The notes under the pieces were generated by a model. The model ran no database searches. It was not told the DNA's origin and saw only the letters and a list, made by a program, of their open reading frames with translations. Positions 20,612 through 32,885 of a stretch of 64,000 bases of DNA are shown piece after piece. The stretch is taken from contig JAQFVV010012418.1 of NCBI GenBank assembly GCA_028023455.1, positions 4,707,244 through 4,771,243 of the forward strand, given 5' to 3'. Made by a program: the position numbers and the translations under genes. This DNA comes from Epiperipatus broadwayi (Eukaryota; Onychophora; Udeonychophora; Euonychophora; Peripatidae). Within the stretch, counting starts at the first letter, position 1, and the number at the start of each line of letters is the position of its first letter.

Positions 20612-23600
20612 CTACAATAAACAATTGTAAAGTAAAAATTATATATAGGTTTCCAAAACTCAAAATCAATATTTATTCTTTTACATTTCAAATATATCTA
20701 TGCAGACATTGAAAAACATCTTAGCAATGACTCCTAAGATGATTTTGATTGACTCTACATAGCTATTCAAATACTGTTTTGTATTACATAATTTACTCTA
20801 TCACAATAATCATTAATCATTTTTTATCATGCTAGAAATTATGAAATTTAATATATTTAAAATTATTACACTCAATACTTTTATAAATAAAAAAATTATA
20901 TTGAGAACCCTTAAGATGCAGTTCAACCAACTAGGCCCCTTAGTTAGTGCATATATTTTCAACTTTATTAAATTTTAATTCAACCTTACAGGTTAATGCC
21001 AAACAGATGCACTTATAAATTTGTGCAATTTACATCAACAGATGGAAAACTAAGCAGATTTGGCCTAAGTGAAGAGATCTAATTGCAAGAAATGCACATT
21101 TATTATAAGAAATATAAGATCATGATGAAATAATAAAAAGGAATAAAATAATAATAATAATAATAATAAAGTATCAGTTTTAATAAAGTTCAAATAGATA
21201 TATTTGAATTTTATTAAATTTAGTAATATGTAACACAGTAAGAAATGATTATTTATGTTTTTATTTAAAGGCAATTATTGAGAATAGTCACTTTCTAAAA
21301 AAAAATATACACTTATAAAACTATGTATTATGAACATATAAGTTCAACAAAATAAGGGGAAAACAATTACCTTTATTATAAAATATATAATTACAATTAT
21401 CACCAAAAACAGTTTGTATTCTATGTGGATTGAAATTATAAAATATTTGAATTGAATTAAAAAAATATATTACACCATTCCACATATTTAAAAAGCTCAA
21501 ATGCTCAGAAAAATGTTCTTAAGAAGATTAGAAAAGATCTGTAACAATATCTCCATGTTCTTCAAATAGCTATGAACTGAAATATTGTCACCTTGATAAA
21601 CAATAGCCTTTGTCTGAAAATAAATGCTTACACTATGTGATAAAACTGATCCTATAAAATATTCAAAAGTTTGAACCAATGATATTCCTATGAAGAATTA
21701 CGACTGATCCGAGAGAATATTATAATATGCCTATCCAAACATTGAACATTTCTCTAGTATTTCACTAATGTGAGAGTCTGTATGGTTAAAAAAACTTCTT
21801 TTGGTGATAATAAAAAATAAAAAACCAGGTTGAGAAAAAGGGAAAATAATCATTTGATTTAAAATTATATATTTTTAGTATTATTACTTTCAAGTTACAG
21901 TATTCATATCAGACACGAATGACTTTAAAATTATACATAATCAAAAAATGCTGTATTTATGAATCTGCCAGTGAATTGTTTGGTAACTTTTACAATGCTC
22001 AGATGTTTGTTGATCTCTGAAATAATTTGTTTTACCATGTTTTTAAGGACTTTTGTCTATAATCCTATGCCCACCATTCTCTCAGTAAGACTAATCACAG
22101 GTTTTGTTTGTTATCATTACAAAATACAGTCACCACCTAAACCATTAAACAGCTCAGCAGTTGGAAACAATATGCTTCAATTGAAAGGCATCAGCAATTT
22201 GATTCTGTTTAAACTCAAACTAGTTAGACATTGATTCTTATAGATTTAGAAAACTAACATCCACTTATATACTCCTGATCATAATGTCATAATAATTTTA
22301 GATATAAAAAGGTCATGTTGGTATGTGTCTTAATTGTTGTGTTAAAAGATGACCAAAATATAGTATCAACACATCAAGTGAATCTTTCAACATCATAAAG
22401 CTTTGAATTTCAAGTCCTCATTGATAAACATAAAAACCAGAAATGGTTTGGTATAGAGATTAAATTACACTACCATGTGATCATCACTGATTACTCAAGC
22501 TTATAACAGATGGCATTAGAGTACAGAAAGGGAAAATACTCTAACCAAATATGGTGTTAATAATGTAAATATGGTTCCTGTTTTGTTTATTATATGTTTG
22601 TTTGTGATTAATTAGCAAAAATAATAGATAGTGATATTTAAATTTTGAAAAGTAATGAACTGAATAATACAATAATTATTAAGTTTAAATAAAATTAAAA
22701 AAAAAACACCAAAAATAAGATGTAATAGAAGAAACTAAGGTGAACAATTAATAGAATAGTCAATGCATTTATGTTTAGAAAATGGAATAAAATATAATAA
22801 TTTAAAAAGTTGAAGAAAAAATTGTGCAAAAGATATTAAATATAAAATACATTTTATTTTGTAAAAAAATAGCTCATTGAGAGATCTATCTTGAGTATAA
22901 TATTGTATATGAAAAAAACATTAGTAGTATTTATATATATAAACCTAACTATGAAAAAAAAAAGTTGAATATGAGATTAAGTAGAAATAATAAAATAATG
23001 AAAAGAAAAAAACAACTAAGAGATTTTTTTTTTTCATGTGTCAAAGCATCGGCTGGGAAGTGAATCTGCAAACCCGGGACAACTGCTTGTAAGGCAGCTG
23101 TGCTGACCATTCGCCCATCAACGCTTGACAACTAAGAGTTATTTTTATTACTGATTCTAAAATAAAAAACTAAACTGGCTATATGTAAAAGATAAGAAAT
23201 TAGAAGCAACCTTAATTTATTGTTTATTGAAAAAACAAGCAATATAAAGTACATGCAGTAGTTAATTATAACTAAAAAAAACTATTTGAAAATAGAATCA
23301 AAATGGCCATTGTTACCAGGCTATTAATATTAATCAAATATTATAAAAGACATTTTGATGAAATCTATGCACTTCTTTTCTATGCCACCTAATGCAATGT
23401 TTTCCAATTGTTTTTTGATCATCCACAATATTAAAATGAAACCAAAAATTTCACAAAATAATATATACTTTTGTATTTAATAAAGTAAAACACAAGTATG
23501 CAATCTGAATAGAAAAGATGCCAACCATGGTTCCAATATCAGTAAAAATGCTCCCCTGGAAAAGGTTATATCATATTACAATCATACTTTCTATTTTTAT

Positions 23601-24039
23601 TATTAGTGCACTGGCATTCATCTGGGAAACTCAGATTAACATATTGACAGTTAAATGATTACCTATTTGGTTATGGGCCAAATAACTGAAGAAAAACTCC
23701 TATGTCTGATTATGATCTGAAAATTTTGCTTATTTCATTCAGTCTAAATTCAAACTCAGAGCTATGGGTTTGGAAGATAATGCACTAACAACTCCACATT
23801 AATCGAATATATATATATTAAATATTAAGAATAATTTTCTTAACATTTTAAAATAATTAATTTTATTAAAAACAAAAAATTTAGCTATAAAACCAATAAA
23901 ACACTACATGACCCAATTTCACATATGATGAAAGCCATAATACAGAGAGTCTGGAATTATAGGACAGATAACACTGGACAGAGATTTATTAAGCATTACA
24001 AGCTAGCATCTGCTAAAGCTTCCACTAGGTGGCATAATT
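20612..24039 (-). other. Start of the 35-kb COASY intron
   Basis: Intronic by position between the two exons (the intron runs from 55614 down to 20612). It is A+T-rich, with an (aat)n microsatellite near 21147-21170 and a tRNA-like SINE at 23046-23124. Degenerate SINE-like sequence lies at about 23570-23806, where the minus strand has a B-box-like gagtttgaattt. No other gene is recognised. Confidence 0.6.
23046..23124 (-). repeat. tRNA-like SINE unit (anticodon loop TAC)
   Basis: On the minus strand it starts GCGTTGATGGGCGAATGGTC and has the anticodon arm GCTGC-CTTACAA-GCAGT (TAC, Val), then a G+C-rich variable region cccgggtttgcag, and TTCACTTCCCAGCCGATGC at the end. It is related to 16796-16867 and 40723-40801 but has an insertion in the variable/T region and an imperfect acceptor stem. 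It is therefore a repeat and not a working tRNA. Confidence 0.6.
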
Positions 24040-24043
24040 ATGA

Positions 24044-25651
24044 TGTAACAGTATGTATATACACGCATTGCACAGGTGTGTGTGTGTGTATATACGAGTT
24101 ACATAGTTCACGTGTTTTTATTTATTAAAAATATATAAAATTTAAAAAAATATATCAGAATCAATACTTGAAAATATAGAAATTAAAATACAGGGAAATT
24201 TAGAGATAAGTTAGAAACTAATAATTATAACTGGTCTTTCTTTTATACAATATTATCTGATAAAAATATTCTTTAAGGAAAAAAGTGTTATTTAATTTAA
24301 AAAATAAAAGGTTTGTGATTAATTAAAATAGTATGTACAAAAATAATAAGGCTGGGAATTAAAATTCCAGACTGATTAGTTGAACAATTTCTAATCTCTG
24401 TAATTAAAATTCGAAACAGAAATAAAGAAATGTAAATTATAATTAAATTTTTGGAGATAAAATGTGTTGAAGCTAGAGCAGGGGGTGGGGTCAGAGTAAT
24501 ATAAAAGGCACATATTCTCTATTGTTTTAGAGAGAGTTGAGACAGAGTTTTGAATTCAGTGGTTAAATTTTGAGTTCAGCCACAGTTGTTAAGTTTGAAT
24601 TAAGTTCATTTTCAAGACAGATTAAAGAATGATTGGCCAGAACTGAATGTTGTGTTCGGTCATTTTCTCCGCTATTCTCCCATGTGCCATTTAGCAAAAT
24701 GTCGTAACATATTACTCTGATTTGCCTTCTGCCGAAGTTTCAACCCGCCCTACTAAATTAAATGAAAATTAGATAAACTAAGCCACCTGAACAAGGGACC
24801 ACAAGAAGCTATCTTTCAGTTAAAAATACCAATGCCAAAAACCAAGAAATTAACTGGATCCGAGATAAAAGGTGTGATCACCCAACTACAAACTACAACC
24901 CAACTACAAAAGAAATCTAGGAACTATGATACCTACTATGGAAATCAAAGACTAATAGTATCGCTACAAAGACAATGTTGAAATGACAAATAAAGTCCAA
25001 AAGCAGCACTATAAATCCTAGGTAAATATTGATATCAGGATAAAACTTTTAAATCTCACTCGTTAAAATGAGCATGCAAAATTTATTAAGTATGTAATAT
25101 TTCTTATGTGTTTACATTTTAATTATATCTTATTCTTGCGTTTATAATGATTATCATTGTTTTGTTTTTTTTTTAAAATAAATTTTGTTTAAAATTATTA
25201 ATGTTGTAAATTCCATCTTTCTCTCTCCAAAATGTGCAGCCGGTCTCATGTGAAAAGCTTGCTATGGGTCAAGCTCTTGAAATGTGTTATTGACATCTCA
25301 TGGGTTCCAATCTCAGTATTGGATGGCGCCCTGGGTTTTAAACCCGTTATATATTTCCCATGGGATGTTTCACATTTCAGGCAGCCGGAGAGTTACTTCG
25401 GTCTGGAAAAACGACTGTCGGTTTAATATTTTATTAAATCGCAGTCTGACCAGGGGTAGAATTGATATGTAAGTATTAATCCTATTTACTCTCCTGCTTG
25501 AGTAACAGGTTTTAAAAAGATATTTTGCAAAATAATATGATTTCATAAAATTAAAATAAATAATTAGAAAGTTTTTAAAATTACAAGTTCGAGTTGTAAA
25601 GTTGAAAAAAGTCTTAAAAGGTGTAATTAAGCAGTAATAATTCCCATAACA
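24044..25651 (+). repeat. 5' LTR of LTR retrotransposon 1
   Basis: The 1608-bp LTR shares all major blocks with 30202-31805, with a few percent divergence. It contains a TATA box (24500-24507) and a possible splice donor CTAG|GTAAAT at 25021. A pyrimidine-rich acceptor-like tgtgcag lies at about 25234-25240. A short frame after that acceptor (25241-25426; contains SWVPISVLDGAL) is kept in both LTRs. Confidence 0.85.
24500..24507 (+). promoter_or_regulatory. TATA box of LTR 1
   Basis: TATAAAAG followed by gcacatattctctattgtt. The same motif is conserved in the 3' LTR (30634-30641). It probably sets the start of the genomic transcript about 25-30 bp downstream. Confidence 0.6.
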
Positions 25652-25653
25652 AA

Positions 25654-25671
25654 TGGCGCCCAACATGAGAC
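25654..25671 (+). promoter_or_regulatory. Primer-binding site (tRNA-Lys type)
   Basis: TGGCGCCCAACATGAGAC begins two bases after the 5' LTR. It is nearly complementary to the 3' end of tRNA-Lys, whose usual binding site is TGGCGCCCAACGTGGGGC or TGGCGCCCAACGTGAGAC. This fixes the LTR boundary and the plus orientation. Confidence 0.8.
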
Positions 25672-26160
25672 TATTCTGGTCATTCAGTTTTTTTTATTTT
25701 TATTGCTCAGCTTAATCAGCTTCTTGTTATTGAGGATCGATCCAGATTTTAGCTGTTAATGAACTGTTGCATTGTTAAAGTGACTCTAATTTTTTTTGAT
25801 ATTGGTGCCACGGGAATCACCAAGTTGAATTTTCGTTGACCAACAATAATTCTATTTGCCACGATAATAGCAGCCATTTAGACACCATGCCTGTAACATA
25901 TGCCATGAAGAATCTCCACAACATGATGCGCTGAGCCTTTCCAAAGATGAACCTCCGGAGCTCCAAATTGTGACTTCAATCATGACCTAACTGTCAAGTC
26001 CAGAGCAGATCCCGATAATGCCTCCAGACTTCTGAACATGTAGTAAATGACATCCATTGTAGAGGACTCTATAAACCAAACTTTGGGTGAACAGCAGAAA
26101 TTAATATTACCTCGAGGTAACTTACCTTTCCATATCAAAATCAGGGCTAAATCTCTAATT

Positions 26161-27951
26161 AAGTCTCTAGCAAATCCCAACTTAATCTTAAAAAGAAATT
26201 ATATTTATGATGTGTAATTTATCAATTTAAATATTAATGTATTTTTTTTTTATTTTTACATTACAATCTTAGTAGCAAGATTTTCAATCTTAAAATGTTA
26301 CTTGTTTGAGAGTGTATGGCGAGTGATATTTTATATGCTTAATAATTTCTCAGTTCTATGATTAACCCTTGTTAAATACTCAGACCGACCTTAGTTTTCT
26401 TTTATTTTTGTTTGTTTGTTTGCTTCATCGTTAAACTCAATCAAACTTGGCTTTGGCTGGAGATTTATAGGATATATGATTTATTTATTTTTTGGTAGAG
26501 ATTTATTTGCTATAATTCAGATTATGTAGTTCATAATGTTTCTTTTCTTGTGTGAGACTAGCCTTGCCTCGTTTCAATGTACTTGTCCACGAGCGTTTTG
26601 CAGAATTATGACATTCTTGGGTCCGATGTTTCTTTTCGAACTAAGAAAAGCTTGTCTTCACTGTCCCGTTATTCTCCACAAACATCCATCTTACTAAATC
26701 TCTATAGGGAAAAAGGAATTGGTTGGGTGAACCGCTAGCAGGAAATATAAGCCCTTATTATGTTATAGATAAGAATTGAACTTGTCTGCCTGAGTATTTA
26801 ACGTAGTAATGCTCGCATGCACTCAATGTTAAGATCTGTAAATGTAGATCAAGTTTCATGTTTATTTTATTATGTTTAATAAATTTAAAAAGTTCTTGTA
26901 AGTATTTTGGCTGACATTTGTCTCAGTGTTTTCTCAATTGTCTGAACCACATTCATTAGCTTTTGCTCTCCCTGGGTTTAGTCTGGCACATTCATGTTCA
27001 TATATCCTGCCCACTATGTGCCGGACAAAATATTTTAGTTTTGTATATCCTGACCATGAGAGTGCCACTAGTCTGAAAATCGGAACTAGACATTTATTTT
27101 AAGGGTGGGCAGGATATACGAACATGAATGTGCCGGACTAAACCCAGGGAGAGTTCAGACAATTGAGAAAACAGTGAGACAAACATCAGCCAAAATACTT
27201 ACAAAAACTTTTTAAATTTATTAAACATAATAACAAAATAAACATGAAACTTGATCTACATTTACTTAGCAGATCTTAACATTGAGTGCATGCGAGCATT
27301 ACTACATTAAATACCCAGGCAGACAAGTTCATTTCTTATCTATAACATAATAAGGGCTTATATCTTCCTGCTAGCGGTTCACCCAACCAATTCCCTTTTC
27401 CCTATAGAGATTTAATAAGATAGGATGTTTGTGGAGAATAACAGGACAACGCAGACGAGCTTTTCTTAGTCCGAAAAGAAATGTTGGAACCAAGAATGTC
27501 CTAATTCTGCAAAATGCTCATGGACAAGTACATTGAAATGAGCCAAGGTTAGTCTCACACAAGAAAAGAAACATTATGAACTACGTAATCTGAATTATAG
27601 CAAATAAATCTCTACCAAAAAAATAAATAAATCATATATCCTATAAATCTCCAGCCAAAGCCAAGTTTGATTTAGTTTAACGATGAAGCAAACAAATAAA
27701 CAAAAATAAAAGAAAACTACTAAGTTGGTCTGAGTATTTAACAAGGTTTAATCATAGAACTGAGAAATTATTAATCATATAAAATATCACTCACCATACA
27801 CTCTCAAACAAGTAACATTTTAAGATGTAAAATCTTGCTATTAAGATTGTAATGTAAAAATAAACAAAAATACATTAATATTTAAATTGATAAATTACAC
27901 ATCATAAATATAATTTCTTTTTAAGATTAAGCTGGGATTTGCTAGAGACTT
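26161..27951. repeat. Large imperfect palindrome inside LTR element 1
   Basis: The left arm 26161-27014 (starting aagtctctagcaaatccca) is the inverse of the right arm 27105-27951, around a 90-bp loop. Landmarks match throughout: gtaatgctcgcatgcactca against its inverse near 27290, the ctagcggttcaccc blocks, and tcctgcccac at the loop. There are scattered substitutions and one insertion of about 20 bp in the left arm near 26947-26967. Neither arm encodes a recognisable protein. The retrotransposon transcript would contain a hairpin of about 850 bp. Confidence 0.8.
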
Positions 27952-28392
27952 CATAAAAAAAAAAGAAGAAATACATAAATAAAAAATATATTAAAAAAAA
28001 AAAAAAAATTGGCTCACATAAAAAAAATGTATAAATTGAAATAATTTATGAGAGATGAAAGAGAATAAACAGCACTGATAATAATTCTATGTTATAAAAG
28101 AAAGATAAGTGAATTAGTTAATGAAATAATATAGTTGTATAAATGAAATAATATAGTTGGTATTAAAAAGAAAAATATATATACGTTATAGATATAGGAA
28201 AATAGGTGGGGTAGGCATTGATTGGCATTAGGGTAGGAATCAGCATGCAAGTGGTATTAGGGGGAATGTAGTGGGAGAAAAGTTCACCAAACACTCATGT
28301 TTGATTATAAATTAAATAAAATAGAAATTAGTAAACTTATTAAAATAAAATACAGTATCAAAAATAATGATAAAGAGTATTTAAAATTATAA

Positions 28393-29124
28393 ATGATAAG
28401 AAATAAAGCCAAAATGGAGGCTCAAGGTAAAAATATAGAAAACATTCCCAACAAGGAAAAAAGGGAAATCATAGCTTTGTTAACTTGCATGTTCGAAAAA
28501 CAAAAAGAAACAGCAGAAGAATATAAAAAAATAGCCGAAGAGCTTAAAAACCAATATAATGAATCAAACAGAAAATTGCAAGTGCTGACTGAAATATTTG
28601 AAGAAATTAAAGGCCAGGTCATAATGGGCCATAATAAAATAAAAGAAGAAATTAGGGAAAAAATAAAAGAGATTAAAACACAAGTAGAGAATAAAATAGA
28701 GACTGCTTATGAAATGATACTAGAAACAAATAAAATAGAACATGAAGTAAAGATAGAGTTAGTGAGAGAGGCAGTAGAGGAAACCAAAATAGAAAATAGC
28801 AAAGTAATTCAGGATATAAAAGTCAAAATTACTAATTTAACATTAAAAATAAACATTAGTAAAAATAGTCTGCAAGCTGAAATAAAAAAGCCAGACCAGC
28901 TGAGGGCGAACACGCACATTACAAATAACTCTATGAGTCATCCTCAGAAATACATTTATAAAAAAATTCAGATGATTTACGAAGGCCCATATAGTATAGT
29001 CCATCAAACTGACTTCAATGCCTTTGTGATAGCCAAAAGTAATATAGAAAAAGGAACGTTTAACGCCAGGTCACTAAAGTTATTTGGAGGGCCGAATAAC
29101 AAAGAACCACCAGACAGAAATTAA
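28393..29124 (+). pseudogene. Gag-like coiled-coil fused to the integrase tail (deletion product)
   Basis: This is a 243-codon open frame. Residues about 8-165 are highly charged and helical (EKREIIALLTCMFEKQKE, then AEEYKKIAEELKNQYN and long EIKEKI/KIEEE-type heptads), a coiled coil like the N-terminal region of some gypsy-type Gag proteins. Residues about 195-243 read KKIQMIYEGPYSIVHQTD, then FVIAKSNIEKGTFNARSL and KLFGGPN. This resembles the extreme C-terminus of gypsy integrases (YEGPYxI, then GxxNxRxLKPF). Protease, reverse transcriptase, RNase H and the integrase core are missing, so an in-frame internal deletion has joined gag to the end of pol. It may still be translated. A related ATG at 28417 (MEAQGKN) is an alternative start. 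Confidence 0.65.
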
Positions 29125-29848
29125 AAATATGTAATCTGACGGATTTGCCAGCTTGACCTAGTTATTAATGACCGTGGATTTTGAATAATGGAAAATGTTT
29201 GACAAAGTTTAATGAAATAAAAAAAAAGTAATAAAAAAAAATAACAACCCAGAGTTTTTAAACAAAATGTAAAAACGAGTATCAAAGTTAGTTTTAATAA
29301 AGAAAAATGATTAAAGTTAGTCTTAGTAAAATAAATAACAATCTTAGAGTTTTTATAATGTCAAAGCAACTACAAAACAACTTATGACAAAATTCTCGAT
29401 TATGTCTTATCGATTATACTGCTATCCCAGCTCCTAAGTCTAGAAAATAGCGGAACGTGTCACAAACAAAATAAATGTGTAAAATCAGAATAGACAAGCA
29501 AAATGAAAATGTTTCTTTTTTTTTTTTAAAAGGAGGGTAAAAATAACGCTTTAAAAACAAAAATGAAATAAATAAGTGTATAATGAACGTATTAATGAAA
29601 ATAAAACATTATCAAATAAAATTTTTTTTTAAAAAAAAAAGTGTATTAAATTAGGATTGAGGTGTGTGTGAATATTTGGGCAAAGATATCAATTTCAGGC
29701 CTGACTTTTGTTGGATTAAGCCTTTTCTTGCGGTGACTTTGTTCTACAGATGGGTAGTGTGAAGAATAAATAATACTGATGATGATGCGCCAGTAGAAAA
29801 GTCCTGGCATATAAAAATTAATAAATCTGGAGGAAAAATTCCCAGTAA

Positions 29849-30076
29849 CCAAATAAAATAAATATTTTAGTAAGTCGAAGGTGCAGGAGAGATAGTCCTG
29901 CCATTCGCAATCTTAAAGTCCCTGTTCATGATCCGTTGAGCACAAAAATGCCCATGCTATACTCACGACTTCCGCAAGAAATTAAAAGTTGGTTTAATCA
30001 GCACAAAGTCGATCTGTGTGTTGAATTGCCTAATAATTTGCTGCCGGCTTCTCTTAATATTACATTTATTACCTAA
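29849..30076 (+). pseudogene. Unrecognised open frame before the polypurine tract
   Basis: A 75-codon stretch open from 29849 to the stop at 30074-30076, with no ATG before codon 38. It has balanced codon use unlike the A/T-rich surroundings and includes RDSPAIRNLKVPVHDPLS, then MLYSRLPQEIKSWFNQHK and LPNNLLPASLN. It lies between the gag/pol fusion and the 3' LTR, where some retroelements carry an extra gene. I do not recognise it. It is probably the end of a deleted third ORF. Confidence 0.4.
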
Positions 30077-30201
30077 TGATGAAAATAAAAACTAAAAATG
30101 CACTCTAGAAAAATAAAGTTATTAAAAATAAGAATTTAAAGTGGTCAATACATAAGAAAAGTGATCAATGCACTTGAAATTTTCAAATGGGAGAGGTGTT
30201 A

Positions 30202-31805
30202 TGTAACAGTATGTATATACACGCGTTGCACAGGTGTGTGTGTATATACGAGTTACATAGTTCATGTGTTTTTATTTATTAAAAATATATTAAATTTAAA
30301 AAAATATATCAGAATCAATACTTGAAAATATAGAAATTAAAATACAGGGAAATTTAGAGATAAGTTAGAACTAATAATTATAACTGGTCTTTCTTTTATA
30401 CAATATTATCTGATAAAAATATTCTTTAAGGAAAAAAGTGTTTTTTAATTTAAAAAACAAAAGGTATGTACAAAAATAATCAGGCTGGGAATTAAAATTC
30501 CAGACTGATTAGTTGAACAATTTCTAATCTCTGTAATTAAAATTCGAAACAGAAATAAAGAAATGTAAATTATAATTAAATTTTTGGAGATAAAATGTGT
30601 TGAAGCTAGAGCAGGGGGGTGGGGTCAGAGTAATATAAAAGGCACATATTCTCTATTGTTTTAGAGAGAGTTGAGATACAGTTTTGAATTCAGTGGTTAA
30701 ATTTTGAGTTCAGCCACAGTTGTTAAGTTTGAATTAAGTTCATTTTCAAGACAGATTAAAGAATGATTGGCCAGAACTGAATGTTGTGTTTGGTCATTTT
30801 CTCCGCTATTCTCCTGTGTGCCATTTAGCAAAATGCCGTAACATATTACTCTGATTTGCCTTCTGCTGAAGTTTCAACCCGCCCTACTAAATTAAATGAA
30901 AATTAGGTAAACCAAGCCACCTGAACAAGGGACCACAAGAAGCTATCTTTCAGTTAAAAATACCAACGCCAAGGACCAAGAAACTAACCGGATCCAAGAA
31001 CAAAAGGGGTGATCACCCAACTACAAACTACAACCCAACTACAAAAGAAATCTAGGAACTATGATACCTACTATGGAAATTAAAGACTAATAGAATCGCT
31101 ACAAAGACAATGTTGAAATGACAAATAAAGTCCAAAAGCAGCATTATAAATCCTAGGTAAATATTAATATCAGGATAAAACTTTTAAATCTCATTCGTTA
31201 AAATGAGCATGCAAAATTTATTAAGTATGTAATATTTCTTATGTGTTTACATTTTAATTATATCTTATTCTTGCGTTTATAATGATTATCATTGTTTTTT
31301 TTTTTTTGTTTTTTTTTTTAAATAAATTTTATTTAAAATTATTAATGTCGTTTCTTCCGTCTTTCTCTCTCCATTCACAATCAAATGTGCAGCCAGTCTC
31401 ATGTGAAGAGCTTGCCATGGGTCAAGCACTTGAAATATGTTATTGACATCTCATGGGTTCCAATCTCAGTATTGGATGGCGCCCTGGATTTTAAACCCAT
31501 TATAAATTCCCCATGGGATGTTTCATGTTTCAGGCAGCTGGAGAGCTACTTCAGTCTGGAGAAACGACTGTTGGTTTAATATTTTATTAAATCGCAGTCT
31601 GACCTGGGGTAGGATTGATATGTAAGTATTAATCCTATTTACTCTCCTGCTTGAGTAACGGGTTTTTAAAAAGATATTTTGCAAAATAATATGATTTCAT
31701 AAAATTAAAATAAATAATTAGAAAGTTTTTAAAATTACAAGTTCGAGTTATAAAGTTGAAAAAAGTCTTAAAAGGTGTAATTAAGCAGTAATAATTCCCG
31801 TTATA
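30202..31805 (+). repeat. 3' LTR of LTR retrotransposon 1
   Basis: The 1604-bp partner of 24044-25651, immediately after the polypurine tract. A TATA box lies at 30634-30641. Its last bases (cccgttata) have drifted from the 5' LTR (cccataaca). The target duplication ATGA follows at 31806. Confidence 0.85.
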
Positions 31806-31809
31806 ATGA

Positions 31810-32885
31810 TAAGAAACAATTGATAAATGAAGCAAAAAAAAGAAAGGGATTGATAAAGAAATTAAGTGTTTTCATATAATAATATGATGTAGCCAGAATT
31901 ATACGGAAAGGAGTTGCAGTAGCAGGGTTAACATATGGTAATGATGCATTATATGTTAGTAAAGGGGTATTAAATTACTTAGAAAAAGTTCAAAGGAAAG
32001 TAGGAAGACATGCATTGGATGCAGATGTATGGACAGCAGGGGAAGCAATTCAAGGAGAAATGGGATGGTCAAGTTTTCATATGAGAGATGCAAAAAAGTA
32101 AAATGAAAATGTTTGGTAGATTGCAGTTTACGGATAATAAAAGAATAGCCAAAATAGTATTTAATTGGGTTATGAGTAAAGGGCAGGCAACAAGATGGGT
32201 GAGAAAGGTAATGTGGTATGCAAAAGATTTGGATAAAGAATTTATATCAGTACATTTGTACAAAAGATGGAATGATTGTGTTAGGAGGATTTATGAGTGT
32301 TATAGTGGTAAGGAATGGGATAAAAGAATAGATTTATTAATAAAGAATATGGAGTTAGAGAGATGGAGAACTAGTATGGAGAGTAAAAAGTGTTTAAATA
32401 TATATAGAAATAAACAGATTAAGTGTGAGTTAATATATGATAATAGTAAGGAAAGTAGTTTATTGTTTAAGGCTCGAACAGGATCTTTAGCAACAAGAGA
32501 ATATACATGTAAATTGAAAAATATGGATGATTTAGTCTGTAAATTATGTAAGGAATGAATAGAAAATATTAGGCATTTGTTAATTAAATGTAAATGCTTG
32601 AAAACAGAAAAGGCACATATAATAAAGTTATGAAAAAATAAATATGAAAAAAGTGATTATACAGAAAGTGGATTATTGGTTTTTATGGTGGGTTTGGAAA
32701 AAGATAAAGGAGGATTTAGATATAAAGGTCATAGAGTTGACAAAGATTATGTTGTGGAAATGGGATGGAGCAGAATATGGGAAAACTTAGACTGGGAATG
32801 TAAAATTAAGTAGCTAACGGTTTCTCTGGGCATAATTGCTGAGAGATTCTTGACTTCGTTTAAGAAGAAGCTACAGTACATCACA
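31810..32885 (+). pseudogene. LINE A copy 2 (3' part)
   Basis: It starts in the thumb region (LINEAKKRKGLIKK equivalent at about 31820) and runs collinear with copy 1, without the insertions found there. The longest open piece (32088-32558) encodes KMKMFGRLQFTDNKRIAKIV, then NWVMSKGQATRWVRKVMWYA, KRWNDCVRRIYECYSGKEW and LLFKARTGSLATREYT, ending at VCKLCKE before a TGA. The next bases continue ENIRHLLIKCKCLK, so the zinc-knuckle is split by one stop. The 3' UTR (tttctctgggcataa at 32821) ends near 32885. It shows what copy 1 looked like before interruption. Confidence 0.8.

Larger units (their letters stand above)
24044..31805 (+). mobile_element. LTR retrotransposon 1 (Ty3/gypsy-like, non-autonomous deletion derivative)
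   Basis: Two LTRs (24044-25651 and 30202-31805) begin TGTAACAGTATG and end near CATAACA. They are flanked by the 4-bp duplication ATGA (24040-24043 and 31806-31809). The interior (25652-30201) has a tRNA-Lys-type primer-binding site, a long inverted repeat, a single gag/pol fusion frame, and a polypurine tract (aaatgggagaggtgtta, 30185-30201). It has no protease, reverse transcriptase or RNase H. At 7.76 kb the element probably moves, if at all, with enzymes from an intact relative. It sits in the sense-opposed orientation inside the COASY intron. Confidence 0.85.

Noticed and set aside
29774-29812. CTGATGATGATG followed by GAAAAG, considered as another hammerhead ribozyme
   Set aside because: The segment between the boxes cannot form stem II, and the flanks do not pair as stem I.
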